From: Fibrobacter sp.
GTDB taxonomy: Bacteria; Fibrobacterota; Fibrobacteria; Fibrobacterales; Fibrobacteraceae
Direction: 5' to 3'
Assembly (NCBI GenBank): GCA_024398965.1
Contig: JAKSIF010000004.1
Coordinates: forward strand, 62,001 to 126,000
Length of the DNA stretch: 64,000 nucleotides
A program made the position numbers and the translations under genes. The notes beneath the pieces were generated by a model. The model was not told the origin of the DNA and made no database searches. It was given only the letters and a program-made list of their open reading frames with translations. Positions 5,402 through 14,108 of this stretch are shown here, in pieces; the stretch's first letter is position 1; each line of letters opens with the position of its first letter.

Positions 5402-6469
5402 TCACTTCTGCAGGTTGAGGCTTGCGTTAGCAGCGCCGTAGAGGCTAATGCTGTAATCCTTGATGATGTACACCGGGATCTTGTTCAGGAGCGGGCGAAT
5501 GTTCGGGTTGTAGTTCTTTTCGAAATACTGCATGAACAAATTATCGCGTTCCAGCCAGCGCAGGTCCTTCTGCACGGTACCGCCAGCCAGGTAGAAACCA
5601 CCGAGGGGCAGGAACAAGGTGCAAGCGTCAGAAGCGAAACGGGCCAGCATCTTCACGAAGAGGCGCATCATTTCTGCAGCAACCGGATCGTTGTCGCTTG
5701 CGCGGGAAATGTACTTGGGGCGATCGTTAGGTTCGGTTTCTTCGATCTTCTGGAAGTATTCGTTGCTCGGAACGCCGCGGGTTTCCTTCCACCATTCATA
5801 CATGTTACGCAGACCCATGCCAGATACCAGCGGTTCTACACCAGGAACGGTGCCCAGCTTCTTTGCCATGTAGTCATGGAATTCCTGGGAGTCCTTGTCG
5901 AAGGGTGCGAAAGTAGAGTGGCCGCCTTCGGAGGAAGCGGGAATGTACTTCTGACCGTCGAATGCCAGGAAGCCAACGCCCATGCCAGTACCCGGGCCAA
6001 TCACAGCCTTGGTAGCAGCCTGGGGAGCCGGGGAAGAACCGTCGGTGTGGATCAGCTTGTGGATCTGTTCCGGATCGTCAACGTCCAGAGTGGGGATGCC
6101 GTAGCTGATGGCCATGAAGTCGTTAATCACGAGAGTGGGAATGCCGGTAGCTGCGGTGAGGGCATCGCCATCCACAGACCAGGGCAGGTTGGTCATGACG
6201 CACTTGTTGTTTGCCACAGGACCAGCGGCGCTAATGCAAATGTGGGTGGGCTTCAGTTCTGCGCGGGCTTCGGCAGCAATCTTCAAAGTTTCGCGGATGG
6301 GAGTGTCCAGACCGTCGATGTCCTTGGAGGGGCAGACAGTTTCCAAAATCAGGGTGAACTTGCCGTCCTTGTAGCCTACAAGACCCAGGTTGGTGTTGGT
6401 ACCACCGATGTCGCCAGCCAGGACGAGACGGTCAAACTTTGCGTCGGGATTCTTCCATTTGATTTCCAT
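5402..6469 (-). CDS. glk: Glucokinase
   Basis: A 355-residue cytoplasmic kinase that phosphorylates glucose with ATP at the start of glycolysis. It fits the group A (E. coli Glk, PF02685-type) family: the phosphate-1 motif LAGDIGGTNTNLGLV at 17-31, TNLPWSVDGDAL, the catalytic Asp in LVINDFMAISYG, the adenosine-region PGTGMGVGFL, the EGGHSTFAP glucose loop and C-terminal FYLAGGTV. Length is slightly above the usual 320 because of an N-terminal extension and an insertion near 235-260. The ATG at 6467-6469 has GGAG upstream. In a fibre degrader it would feed glucose from intracellular cellodextrin cleavage into glycolysis. A palindrome covers its likely transcription start. Confidence 0.95.
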   Translation of the reverse strand: MEIKWKNPDAKFDRLVLAGDIGGTNTNLGLVGYKDGKFTLILETVCPSKDIDGLDTPIRETLKIAAEARAELKPTHICISAAGPVANNKCVMTNLPWSVDGDALTAATGIPTLVINDFMAISYGIPTLDVDDPEQIHKLIHTDGSSPAPQAATKAVIGPGTGMGVGFLAFDGQKYIPASSEGGHSTFAPFDKDSQEFHDYMAKKLGTVPGVEPLVSGMGLRNMYEWWKETRGVPSNEYFQKIEETEPNDRPKYISRASDNDPVAAEMMRLFVKMLARFASDACTLFLPLGGFYLAGGTVQKDLRWLERDNLFMQYFEKNYNPNIRPLLNKIPVYIIKDYSISLYGAANASLNLQK

Positions 6470-6507
6470 AATAAAACTCCAGATTTAATAAAATCCACAG
6501 AAAAATA

Positions 6508-6530
6508 ATTACGTCTCGTAATCTAGTATA
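6508..6530 (-). promoter_or_regulatory. glk promoter with overlapping operator
   Basis: TATACT on the minus strand (6525-6530) is followed at once by the 15-bp palindrome ATTACG-TCT-CGTAAT (6508-6522), which would cover the transcription start: a typical repressor position. The leader is about 45 nt. Confidence 0.45.
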
Positions 6531-6555
6531 AGATTGGATAATCCGTTTGTTTTTT

Positions 6556-6618
6556 TTGACAATATGGGGCTGTTTTTCGATATAACACATAGAAACATCC
6601 TCCATTTAATCGTATATT
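6556..6618 (+). promoter_or_regulatory. recC promoter region
   Basis: Two alternatives are visible. TTGACA (6556-6561) and TATAAC (6581-6586) with a 19-bp spacer resemble a sigma-70 promoter. TATATT (6613-6618) lies six bases before ATG 6625 and would give a leaderless mRNA. There is no Shine-Dalgarno, which favours the second. Confidence 0.4.
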
Positions 6619-6624
6619 GCCACT

Positions 6625-9600
6625 ATGCTTCACCTAAAGTTTGCATTGAATCTCGAGAATTTGGCCGACGAAATGATCGACGCCATTTCCGCCAGCTGGA
6701 AGAACCCCTTCGTGTGCCCTATCGTGGTCTTTCCGGACCCCAAATTGGAACAGTGGTTCAGACTCCGCTGGATTCAGAAAAAGGGAGCATTGGCTGGTCT
6801 CAGCACCATGATGATCGACCGATTCCTTATGGAGATTCTTGTTGGCGAAGACTCCAACAAAAAAAAATTGTCGGCGGACATGTTATGCAACGTGATTCTT
6901 GCCTACTTGAAGATGAACGATGATGGCGAGCCCAATTATTTAAAACTTGGAGATGAAGTTCGACGTTACCTAGTCATTGAAGATTCCGTCGGAAACGCCC
7001 AGCTGGACGAAACCCATCTTTTTGACTTCGCACAAAAAATAGCCTCTTTATTTCTGGAATACGAGACCAGTCGTCCTAGGGACTTTGCAAAAAACTCCGA
7101 TGGTAGCACAGCCTATGGCATTTTAGACAAATGGAAACAGGGCGCTTTACAACCATTCTTCGCTTCCAACCCAAAGGGTGATATTGCTGTTCGCGAAAAA
7201 TGGCAGCAAAAACTTTACTCCGCCATTTTCCACCAGCACGGCAACGAAGATTCTCTGCTTACGAAGGTATTCAAGGCAGAAGCAGACCGTAAGCAAGATG
7301 ATCAAATCACCTATTTGACCATTCCGTTTCTTTACTACAGCTGCTTTGATGAAAATGGTAGGGCAAATTTCCATCTCGAAAAAATTCAGGATCAACCTCT
7401 GTTCATTTTCGGTTTGTCTGGCATGGGGCAGTTCTACCGCGTCATCCTCCATAAGTTCGCCGAGGAACATGACGTTTACGCCTACATTCAAAATCCCTGC
7501 ATGGAATTCTGGGAAGATATCGCTAGCGACCGAATCGTAAACAACAAAAGTAGAACACATGATTTACGCCGCAAATGGTCCGCCACCAATGGAGCGTGGA
7601 GCGACAGCGAAGGTCATGACCTTGGCGATGTAAAGGCCCGCATGGACGTGAACCTGGACGACGAACGAAATGACACACGTCCAGAAAACGCAAAGGCCAC
7701 AGATCCTGACGACATTTCTGAATACAAAAATCCTGCCGAAGAAGAAGCGGAGAACACTCTTCTTTGCACTTGGGGCCGTTCTGGACGTGACAACATAAAG
7801 CTTTGGTGTCAAGCCGCCAACTACGATTTTGATTTTGACGTAAGCAATGGCAATGCTGTAGAGGCAAGAGATTTGCCGCAAGACTCTTTGCTGCACAAAT
7901 TGCAGTTCGCCATCGCAAACCGCATCAACGTGATTTCCGGGATAAGTTCTCAAAACATCGCAGGGAGAAGCAGTGCAGATACCAGTCTCACATTGACTGC
8001 CGCCCCCACAAAAATCCGCGAGATGGAAGCGCTCCATTCAAGCATCTGCAAACTTTTGCAATCAGGCGCTAGAGTCAGCGACATTCTGGTAGTATCTCCA
8101 GATTTGGACAGCTATCGTACCGCCATCAAGACCGTTTTCGACCAGACACCAGATCGTCCGAATCATGATAGCGGTAACGAGAGCCTTCACGTACCTTTCT
8201 CTATCGTAGATTCTCCGGCACACAGTTCCCTGACAGAAACCGCCCTTAACGATTTATTCGCCATACTAAACGGAAAGACCATCGGGCGTCCACAGTTTTT
8301 CAGCCTGATGCGCAATCCCGTCGTTCAACACACTCGCGGGATTCAAGAAGACGAAGTCAACGATTGGGAGACTTGGATTGAAGAAACCAACGTCTATCGC
8401 GACCGCATTTCTAAAAGGCAGGACTGGATCGATGGAGTCCGCAGATTATTGCTTGCTAAGATGACCAAGAATCTGGTAAAAGTCACCGATGAAAGCACAC
8501 TGAAACCCTATTCCGATATGGCAACTGGCAACAACGCAAGCCTTTGTCGTTTTGTAGAAGCCATCAATGATCTTAAGGATTGGATTACCTTTGGTTCCCA
8601 GGAAAAAACTTCCGATCTAAACAAGCTTAGCGATCACTTGAATGCATGGCTAGCCATGACTAGCGTTCCTGACAACTTCACTGGGGAAACCATCGTCTTC
8701 AAGCGAATCACAGAATCCGTCGATAACCTGCATTACCAACTGGACACAGGAATTGACGCCATTTCCTTAAAGATTATTGAACAAAGCTTAATCACTGCGG
8801 CCCAAGGTTCTGCCTACAGTTGCGGAAACCTCTTTGTGAATGGCATAACCTTCATGAAGTTCATTCCAAACCGCATTATTCCTGTAAAGCATCTGTTCTT
8901 TATCGGCGGAGATTCCATCAACTTCCCTGGAGCAAAACAGCAAAATACCTTGGATTTGCGCAAGTCCTGCCGCCCCTGGCCAGGAGACGATTCCCCCATT
9001 GCCAAGCGCCGCTACGCATTCCTTTGCCAGTTCATGAGCGTTAGCGAAAGTTTCCATATCAGCTACGTAGATCAAGACATCCGAAAGGATGCAGAACTGT
9101 ACCCCACTTCCGTGGTCAATGACATCCAAAAATTCTTGGCGAAGAATTCCATTTCCTGGAGCAAGGAAAAAATTTCGTTGGATGAAACCCGCGACACATC
9201 GGAGCTGTTCACACCCAAGAGCCTTCGCAACAAGAAAGCTTATGTTGACATGATTCATACAGGTAATGCCAAGGCAATTACCAACCGTAAGGTTCGTGGA
9301 GACGAAGCCACCGACATCAAGAACATCACCATCAAGATTCCCGAAAGAGTTTCGCTATTCCAGCTGCGCAAATTCCTGGATGATCCTTTTGAATTTCGCA
9401 TTAGCCTCATGATGATGGAACAGGAAGACGACGACCCTGAAAAGGAATTGTTTGAGCCCATCTATTTTGACAAGATGGAAGAAGGTAACCTGCTAAAATT
9501 GATGCTGGCCGCAGTCCTTTCCGGCAAGGAAGATGAACTGGAAAAATTCAAGCGCGAAGCACACCTGAAAGGAAAAATGCCGGACCAAATTTTCAGTGAT

Positions 9601-10350
9601 AAAATTTGGAAGGATTTAACAAACAAGAAAAACATCATTCTAGTCCAAATGGGTGATGAAAAGATTCAGGACCTAAGAGAAAATTGGACCTACAAGGATC
9701 GAATTCAGGATTTACAGTTACTTCGCGGAGATGGCACCAAATGGAACCTTTCCGGGACTATGGATTGGTGCAACAACGCCAAGCTAGAAGATGTTTCAGA
9801 AATTATTTCCGTTACCTCTTCCGAGCAGTCTGCCGACAAAATCAAATTCAGTAAGTATACCAATCCCTACATCAAGGCGTTGGCGTTACTGGCATTGAAA
9901 TGTGAAAAGCATCCTGAGAAAAAAGACGAAGAACAATCCATCGGCATCTCCATCTACTCCTGCGACCAAAATATGGGTGGCCCTGCAACCACATCGGTTT
10001 CCATGACTCCTGCAAACGCAAAGGCCATGCTGGAACGTATCTATTGCGAAGCCTTTGGCAGCCAGGCACAAAATGTGATGCCTTACAGCAAGGCTGTTCC
10101 TGCAGATCTCCTTGATGAAATCAAAGATTCCGACGACATATATGATTACAGGAGCAAGTTACTGGACGGACCCTGGGCCTACTTTGGAAAGAAGGCTCTT
10201 TTTGACCCTGCAAAAGACGTAGGCTTTGATGCGGACAATTTCCAAGAGCAATGGATTGACGCCTGCAACAAGATGAAATCACTTATGCAAATCAAGGCGT
10301 ACGAAAAACCAGCGAAAGCAGCCAAGTCTACAAAAAAGAAGGAGGCCTAA
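6625..10350 (+). CDS. recC: RecBCD nuclease/helicase subunit RecC
   Basis: 1241 residues, the usual size for RecC (exonuclease V gamma). The N-terminus (NLENLADEMIDAIS, then VVFPDPKLEQWFRLRW and STMMIDRFLMEIL) matches the RecC start; NRIIPVKHLFFIGGDSINFPG and the KRRYAFLCQFMSVSESFHISYVD-like stretch match the core; the C-terminal third is a RecB-nuclease-like fold without an obvious catalytic triad. RecC holds the complex together, splits the strands and recognises Chi. The region 310-390 is acidic and poorly conserved, possibly an insertion. First gene of recC-recB-recD; its stop TAA is followed directly by the recB ATG. No Shine-Dalgarno is seen. Confidence 0.93.
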   Translation: MLHLKFALNLENLADEMIDAISASWKNPFVCPIVVFPDPKLEQWFRLRWIQKKGALAGLSTMMIDRFLMEILVGEDSNKKKLSADMLCNVILAYLKMNDDGEPNYLKLGDEVRRYLVIEDSVGNAQLDETHLFDFAQKIASLFLEYETSRPRDFAKNSDGSTAYGILDKWKQGALQPFFASNPKGDIAVREKWQQKLYSAIFHQHGNEDSLLTKVFKAEADRKQDDQITYLTIPFLYYSCFDENGRANFHLEKIQDQPLFIFGLSGMGQFYRVILHKFAEEHDVYAYIQNPCMEFWEDIASDRIVNNKSRTHDLRRKWSATNGAWSDSEGHDLGDVKARMDVNLDDERNDTRPENAKATDPDDISEYKNPAEEEAENTLLCTWGRSGRDNIKLWCQAANYDFDFDVSNGNAVEARDLPQDSLLHKLQFAIANRINVISGISSQNIAGRSSADTSLTLTAAPTKIREMEALHSSICKLLQSGARVSDILVVSPDLDSYRTAIKTVFDQTPDRPNHDSGNESLHVPFSIVDSPAHSSLTETALNDLFAILNGKTIGRPQFFSLMRNPVVQHTRGIQEDEVNDWETWIEETNVYRDRISKRQDWIDGVRRLLLAKMTKNLVKVTDESTLKPYSDMATGNNASLCRFVEAINDLKDWITFGSQEKTSDLNKLSDHLNAWLAMTSVPDNFTGETIVFKRITESVDNLHYQLDTGIDAISLKIIEQSLITAAQGSAYSCGNLFVNGITFMKFIPNRIIPVKHLFFIGGDSINFPGAKQQNTLDLRKSCRPWPGDDSPIAKRRYAFLCQFMSVSESFHISYVDQDIRKDAELYPTSVVNDIQKFLAKNSISWSKEKISLDETRDTSELFTPKSLRNKKAYVDMIHTGNAKAITNRKVRGDEATDIKNITIKIPERVSLFQLRKFLDDPFEFRISLMMMEQEDDDPEKELFEPIYFDKMEEGNLLKLMLAAVLSGKEDELEKFKREAHLKGKMPDQIFSDKIWKDLTNKKNIILVQMGDEKIQDLRENWTYKDRIQDLQLLRGDGTKWNLSGTMDWCNNAKLEDVSEIISVTSSEQSADKIKFSKYTNPYIKALALLALKCEKHPEKKDEEQSIGISIYSCDQNMGGPATTSVSMTPANAKAMLERIYCEAFGSQAQNVMPYSKAVPADLLDEIKDSDDIYDYRSKLLDGPWAYFGKKALFDPAKDVGFDADNFQEQWIDACNKMKSLMQIKAYEKPAKAAKSTKKKEA

Positions 10351-13300
10351 ATGGAAAGTTTTAGCTTGAAAAACTTTGATCCAAAACAAAGCCTCTTTAT
10401 AGAAGCTTCTGCAGGAACTGGCAAAACCTATACCATTCAGCTCATGGTTTCCAAGCTGATTAGCCAGGGTACACCTCTCAAGAAAATTCTCATTGTCACT
10501 TACACAGAAAAAGCCGCAGGCGAACTGAAGGACCGCATCCGTAAAAAGATTAACGAGGTTCTTGAATCCCGAAAAATCAACAAGGATGACCCAGAGGGAT
10601 TCGAACTATCCAAAGACGTACTCGCCCTTTTTGCAAAGGCAAATCAAGACGTTGACAACGCAGCTATTTTCACCATCCACTCCTTCTGTCAAAAGGCTTT
10701 GAAGGAATACGCTTACGACGCCGGCAGGCCCTTTGACATGTCCATGGTTGATGACGCCAACGTCAAATCTTTGGTGGAACAGTACATTCGCGATGTATGG
10801 GTAAACGACGAAAACTTCAAGAAAATTTTAAAGGGAAATAAAACTGAATCTCTTGCCAACAAACTGACAACAACAATCATTGCAGCAGTCAACAACTACA
10901 AAGGCCGCAGCAAAACTCAAGAAATTATTCCACTAGATAAGCCCTCTTTGCCAGAAATTAATGGCGTTTCCATTTCTCTTGATGTCCTAGAAGAAATTGC
11001 TCAAGCAGAGACCTTCAACGACTTAAGGGTAATTCCCAGCTTAGAAGAGGAATTGAAATTTTTCGAAGAAGTTGTTGGTTCCGAAAAACGCGCAGAAGAT
11101 TTTGTAAACGAAATCAAGTCCTGGAGCAAAGACAAGAAGGAACTTTTCAATGGCCGTTCTTTCCAAGCTCGCTATTTCAGCAGTGAACTTACAAGTCATT
11201 TTAACGCCCTTAAGAACATCAAGGATTTTATAGCAGGCATCGGAGCAAAACTTCAAACCGTTCAATACGAAAGTTTTGTGTGCCAGCAGATTCCTGTCAT
11301 TTTTGATCAATGGCAAAAACAGAAAAAGGATAGTAAGGAACAGTCTTTCAATGACATGATTCTTTCTGTTCACAAGGCCATTACGGAAGGCGACAACCTC
11401 AAGGAAAAACTTCGTCAACAGTATAGCTACGCCATCATCGATGAATTCCAGGACACCAATAAACTGCAGTGGGATATTTTCCGTACTGTTTTCTTAGAAG
11501 GCCCAAAACATTCCATCTTTGTGGTGGGTGATCCCAAGCAATCCATTTACAGTTTCCAAGGTGCAGATGTCAATGTCTATAAAGACGCCATTGACGAAAT
11601 CAAGAACGGAGCCTCCCTCAACAACAACTTCCGCTCTACCACAGGAATTATTGAAGGTTGCAATGAACTTTTCAAGGGTTCGTTTTTCACCCCTGCAGAA
11701 GGTGTGAAAAAGCTGATCGATTTTCAGCCCTCCGGCGCTCCGGCTGATGAAAGTCAAGTCAAAGTCCCTCCCATTGTAAATGGTAAGGAAGTCGCCCCTG
11801 TCTGGATTAGCGAGAACGAAATTTCCAGTTTGGACTTCGCCCGTACTGCAGTTTCCAAAATCGTAGAATGGTGTTCCTTCAAAGAAGGCAAAACAAACCT
11901 TCAGGTTTTTGACAAGAAAAACTGCCGTACGTACCGCAACGTCACTTTTAAGGATTTTGCTGTACTGGCACGTACCCGCAGCGAAATGGAAATCATGGAG
12001 GACTCCCTCCGTTACGCAGGCGTACCTTTTAGCCGCTATAAGGATAGCAACCTCTTCAACAGTCGCGAATGCGCCGAATGGATTGCCTTGTTCCGAGCAT
12101 TGAATGCGCCAGATTTTTCTGCGTGGAATAGAAGGCTATTAAGCGAAGTTTTGATTACGGATTTCTTCAAAACCGTTTTCACAAAGAATGTTGATTCTGC
12201 CGTAGACCACAGCATGGACGAACTCCATTATGTGGACAGCAAGGTGTTTGATGATCCCAACAACCATCAGCGAAAATTGCTGAACGCTTGGAGAGAATTG
12301 GCCCTAAAGCATCGCTATGCAGAAATGTTGGAGCGCATCTATGGCGATACCCAGATTGAGCAGCGCCTTATGGACATTTCCAAGCTGCAGAATCTGGCCA
12401 AGCTTCGTCAAATCGGAAATTACGCTATCGAATTCCTGTATAGCCACAATTGCTCCCTTGAAGATTTGGTTCGCCACTTGGAAGGACTTTCTGCATTCCG
12501 CGAAGACGCCGATGACGAAGATGGCAGCCTTGTAGAAAAAGGCACCGATTATGATGCCGTACAGATTATGACAATCCACGCATCCAAGGGTTTGGAATTT
12601 CCTGTGGTTATTTCTGTAGCGGGTTTTAAGGGCATCAACAATAGTACCAAAGGGCCATTCCTGTACCACGCCGATGACGGGATTCATCTTGGCTTAGGAA
12701 GCTGTGCCCAAAAGGCCCGCAAGGATGAAGAACTGGAAGAATGGAAACGTTTATTCTACGTAGACTTTACCCGAGCCTCTTCCATTTTAATGTTGCCCCG
12801 CTACGAAAACTGGACCAAGAAAAAGAAAGACGGCACCATTGAAGTAAAACCTGAATTTGAATTTCTACTCAATTCCCATAACGAATTTTGCAAGAACGCC
12901 TCCTGTGTAGAAAACGACGGGGATAGGGCTTTGAAATACCCTTGTTATACGGTTTTGAAAACGGATAGCAACTGGAGTATTGGCGAGAAAAAAGAACAGG
13001 TCAAGAAAAACATTCTGCTACCCATCAGCGAAAACGATTCAGCAGTAGAAACCAGCGAACTCGTGGAAGAAAAAATCCAGGTCCAAAAATTCGCCATGGA
13101 AAATCTGCAAATGCGTGTGCCCCAAGCCTGCATTATGCAGTATTCCTACTCATCCCTTTCTGGAAAGGCCGACAACGGCATCAGTAACGAAGACGACACC
13201 CCGCTGGACCAAAACGGCGACGACGGTGACGACGTTACAAGAAAAAACAAAGTTTCCATCAAATCCATTGACGTAAACGCAGTAGATTGTAGCCAACCTT

Positions 13301-14097
13301 TTGAGGAATCTCAAGATTACCAAAGCCATTACGACGAAAGTATCCACAAGTTCCCCCGAGGAAGTAAGCTAGGTAATGCCATACACCACGTTTTTGAACG
13401 TGCAAAATTCTTCGAAATTGGCCGCACCCTGCCCACTCTGGAAAGTGCCCTAGTCGACATCAAGTCCATCAACGTAATCGAAGACGAATTCAAGAACGAG
13501 GCATTGCCCATTTGGAACCATAAGGAAGCATGGACTAAAATCGCCATCGGTTACTTGTGGAATACGTTGAACGCAAAGCTACCCACCATTGAAGGGAACG
13601 TTACCACCGGCGAAACCTTTTGCCTTACTGAAATTCCCTTGACAGATCACAAGGCAGAAATGCAGTTCAATCTGAATGCTACCGACGATTCGCAAGTTCT
13701 GCACCGCTTCTGCAAAGGTTTCATCGACTTGATGTTTGTCCGTACAGACTCCTTGGGCAACAAACGCTACAGTATTTTGGACTGGAAGTCCGACGTCATG
13801 GAAGAAAACCGCTACACGCCTACCGTACTGAAGGAACGTGTGGACGCAGACTACTCCATCCAGCGAGTTCTATATAGCTATTGCCTGATTCAATGGCTAA
13901 AGCAGTTCTACGGCGAGGGCACCGCAGAAAATCTCTCGGAAGAAGAAATCTACCAGAAACATTTTGGCGGCATCTATTATGCTTTTGTCCGTGGAACCCA
14001 AGGCGGCACCAGCAAGGGCATTTACGCCCAAACTTGGAACAGCTACGACCACCTTAGGCTCGCCTACGCAGAAGTTAAGAAACTTATGAGCAGGTAG
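10351..14097 (+). CDS. recB: RecBCD helicase/nuclease subunit RecB
   Basis: 1248 residues. UvrD-type 3'-5' helicase: Walker A EASAGTGKTYT (18-28), FTIHSFCQKAL motif, Walker B IIDEFQDTNKLQWD (about 362-375), VGDPKQSIYSFQGADV, and TIHASKGLEFPVV (motif V). The C-terminal RecB nuclease has GNAIHHVFE (about 1008-1016), GFIDLMFV, the metal-binding ILDWKSD (near 1144) and the QRVLYSYCLIQWL helix, so the nuclease looks intact. It unwinds and degrades double-strand ends and loads RecA after Chi. It starts at the first base after the recC stop and is followed 11 bases later by recD, with GGAG between, so the three subunits are made together. Confidence 0.96.
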   Translation: MESFSLKNFDPKQSLFIEASAGTGKTYTIQLMVSKLISQGTPLKKILIVTYTEKAAGELKDRIRKKINEVLESRKINKDDPEGFELSKDVLALFAKANQDVDNAAIFTIHSFCQKALKEYAYDAGRPFDMSMVDDANVKSLVEQYIRDVWVNDENFKKILKGNKTESLANKLTTTIIAAVNNYKGRSKTQEIIPLDKPSLPEINGVSISLDVLEEIAQAETFNDLRVIPSLEEELKFFEEVVGSEKRAEDFVNEIKSWSKDKKELFNGRSFQARYFSSELTSHFNALKNIKDFIAGIGAKLQTVQYESFVCQQIPVIFDQWQKQKKDSKEQSFNDMILSVHKAITEGDNLKEKLRQQYSYAIIDEFQDTNKLQWDIFRTVFLEGPKHSIFVVGDPKQSIYSFQGADVNVYKDAIDEIKNGASLNNNFRSTTGIIEGCNELFKGSFFTPAEGVKKLIDFQPSGAPADESQVKVPPIVNGKEVAPVWISENEISSLDFARTAVSKIVEWCSFKEGKTNLQVFDKKNCRTYRNVTFKDFAVLARTRSEMEIMEDSLRYAGVPFSRYKDSNLFNSRECAEWIALFRALNAPDFSAWNRRLLSEVLITDFFKTVFTKNVDSAVDHSMDELHYVDSKVFDDPNNHQRKLLNAWRELALKHRYAEMLERIYGDTQIEQRLMDISKLQNLAKLRQIGNYAIEFLYSHNCSLEDLVRHLEGLSAFREDADDEDGSLVEKGTDYDAVQIMTIHASKGLEFPVVISVAGFKGINNSTKGPFLYHADDGIHLGLGSCAQKARKDEELEEWKRLFYVDFTRASSILMLPRYENWTKKKKDGTIEVKPEFEFLLNSHNEFCKNASCVENDGDRALKYPCYTVLKTDSNWSIGEKKEQVKKNILLPISENDSAVETSELVEEKIQVQKFAMENLQMRVPQACIMQYSYSSLSGKADNGISNEDDTPLDQNGDDGDDVTRKNKVSIKSIDVNAVDCSQPFEESQDYQSHYDESIHKFPRGSKLGNAIHHVFERAKFFEIGRTLPTLESALVDIKSINVIEDEFKNEALPIWNHKEAWTKIAIGYLWNTLNAKLPTIEGNVTTGETFCLTEIPLTDHKAEMQFNLNATDDSQVLHRFCKGFIDLMFVRTDSLGNKRYSILDWKSDVMEENRYTPTVLKERVDADYSIQRVLYSYCLIQWLKQFYGEGTAENLSEEEIYQKHFGGIYYAFVRGTQGGTSKGIYAQTWNSYDHLRLAYAEVKKLMSR

Positions 14098-14108
14098 GAG
14101 AACGTAAT

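Noticed and set aside
5375-6508. A 377-codon plus-strand open frame opposite glucokinase
   Set aside because: It is a shadow of glk, which has all family motifs.
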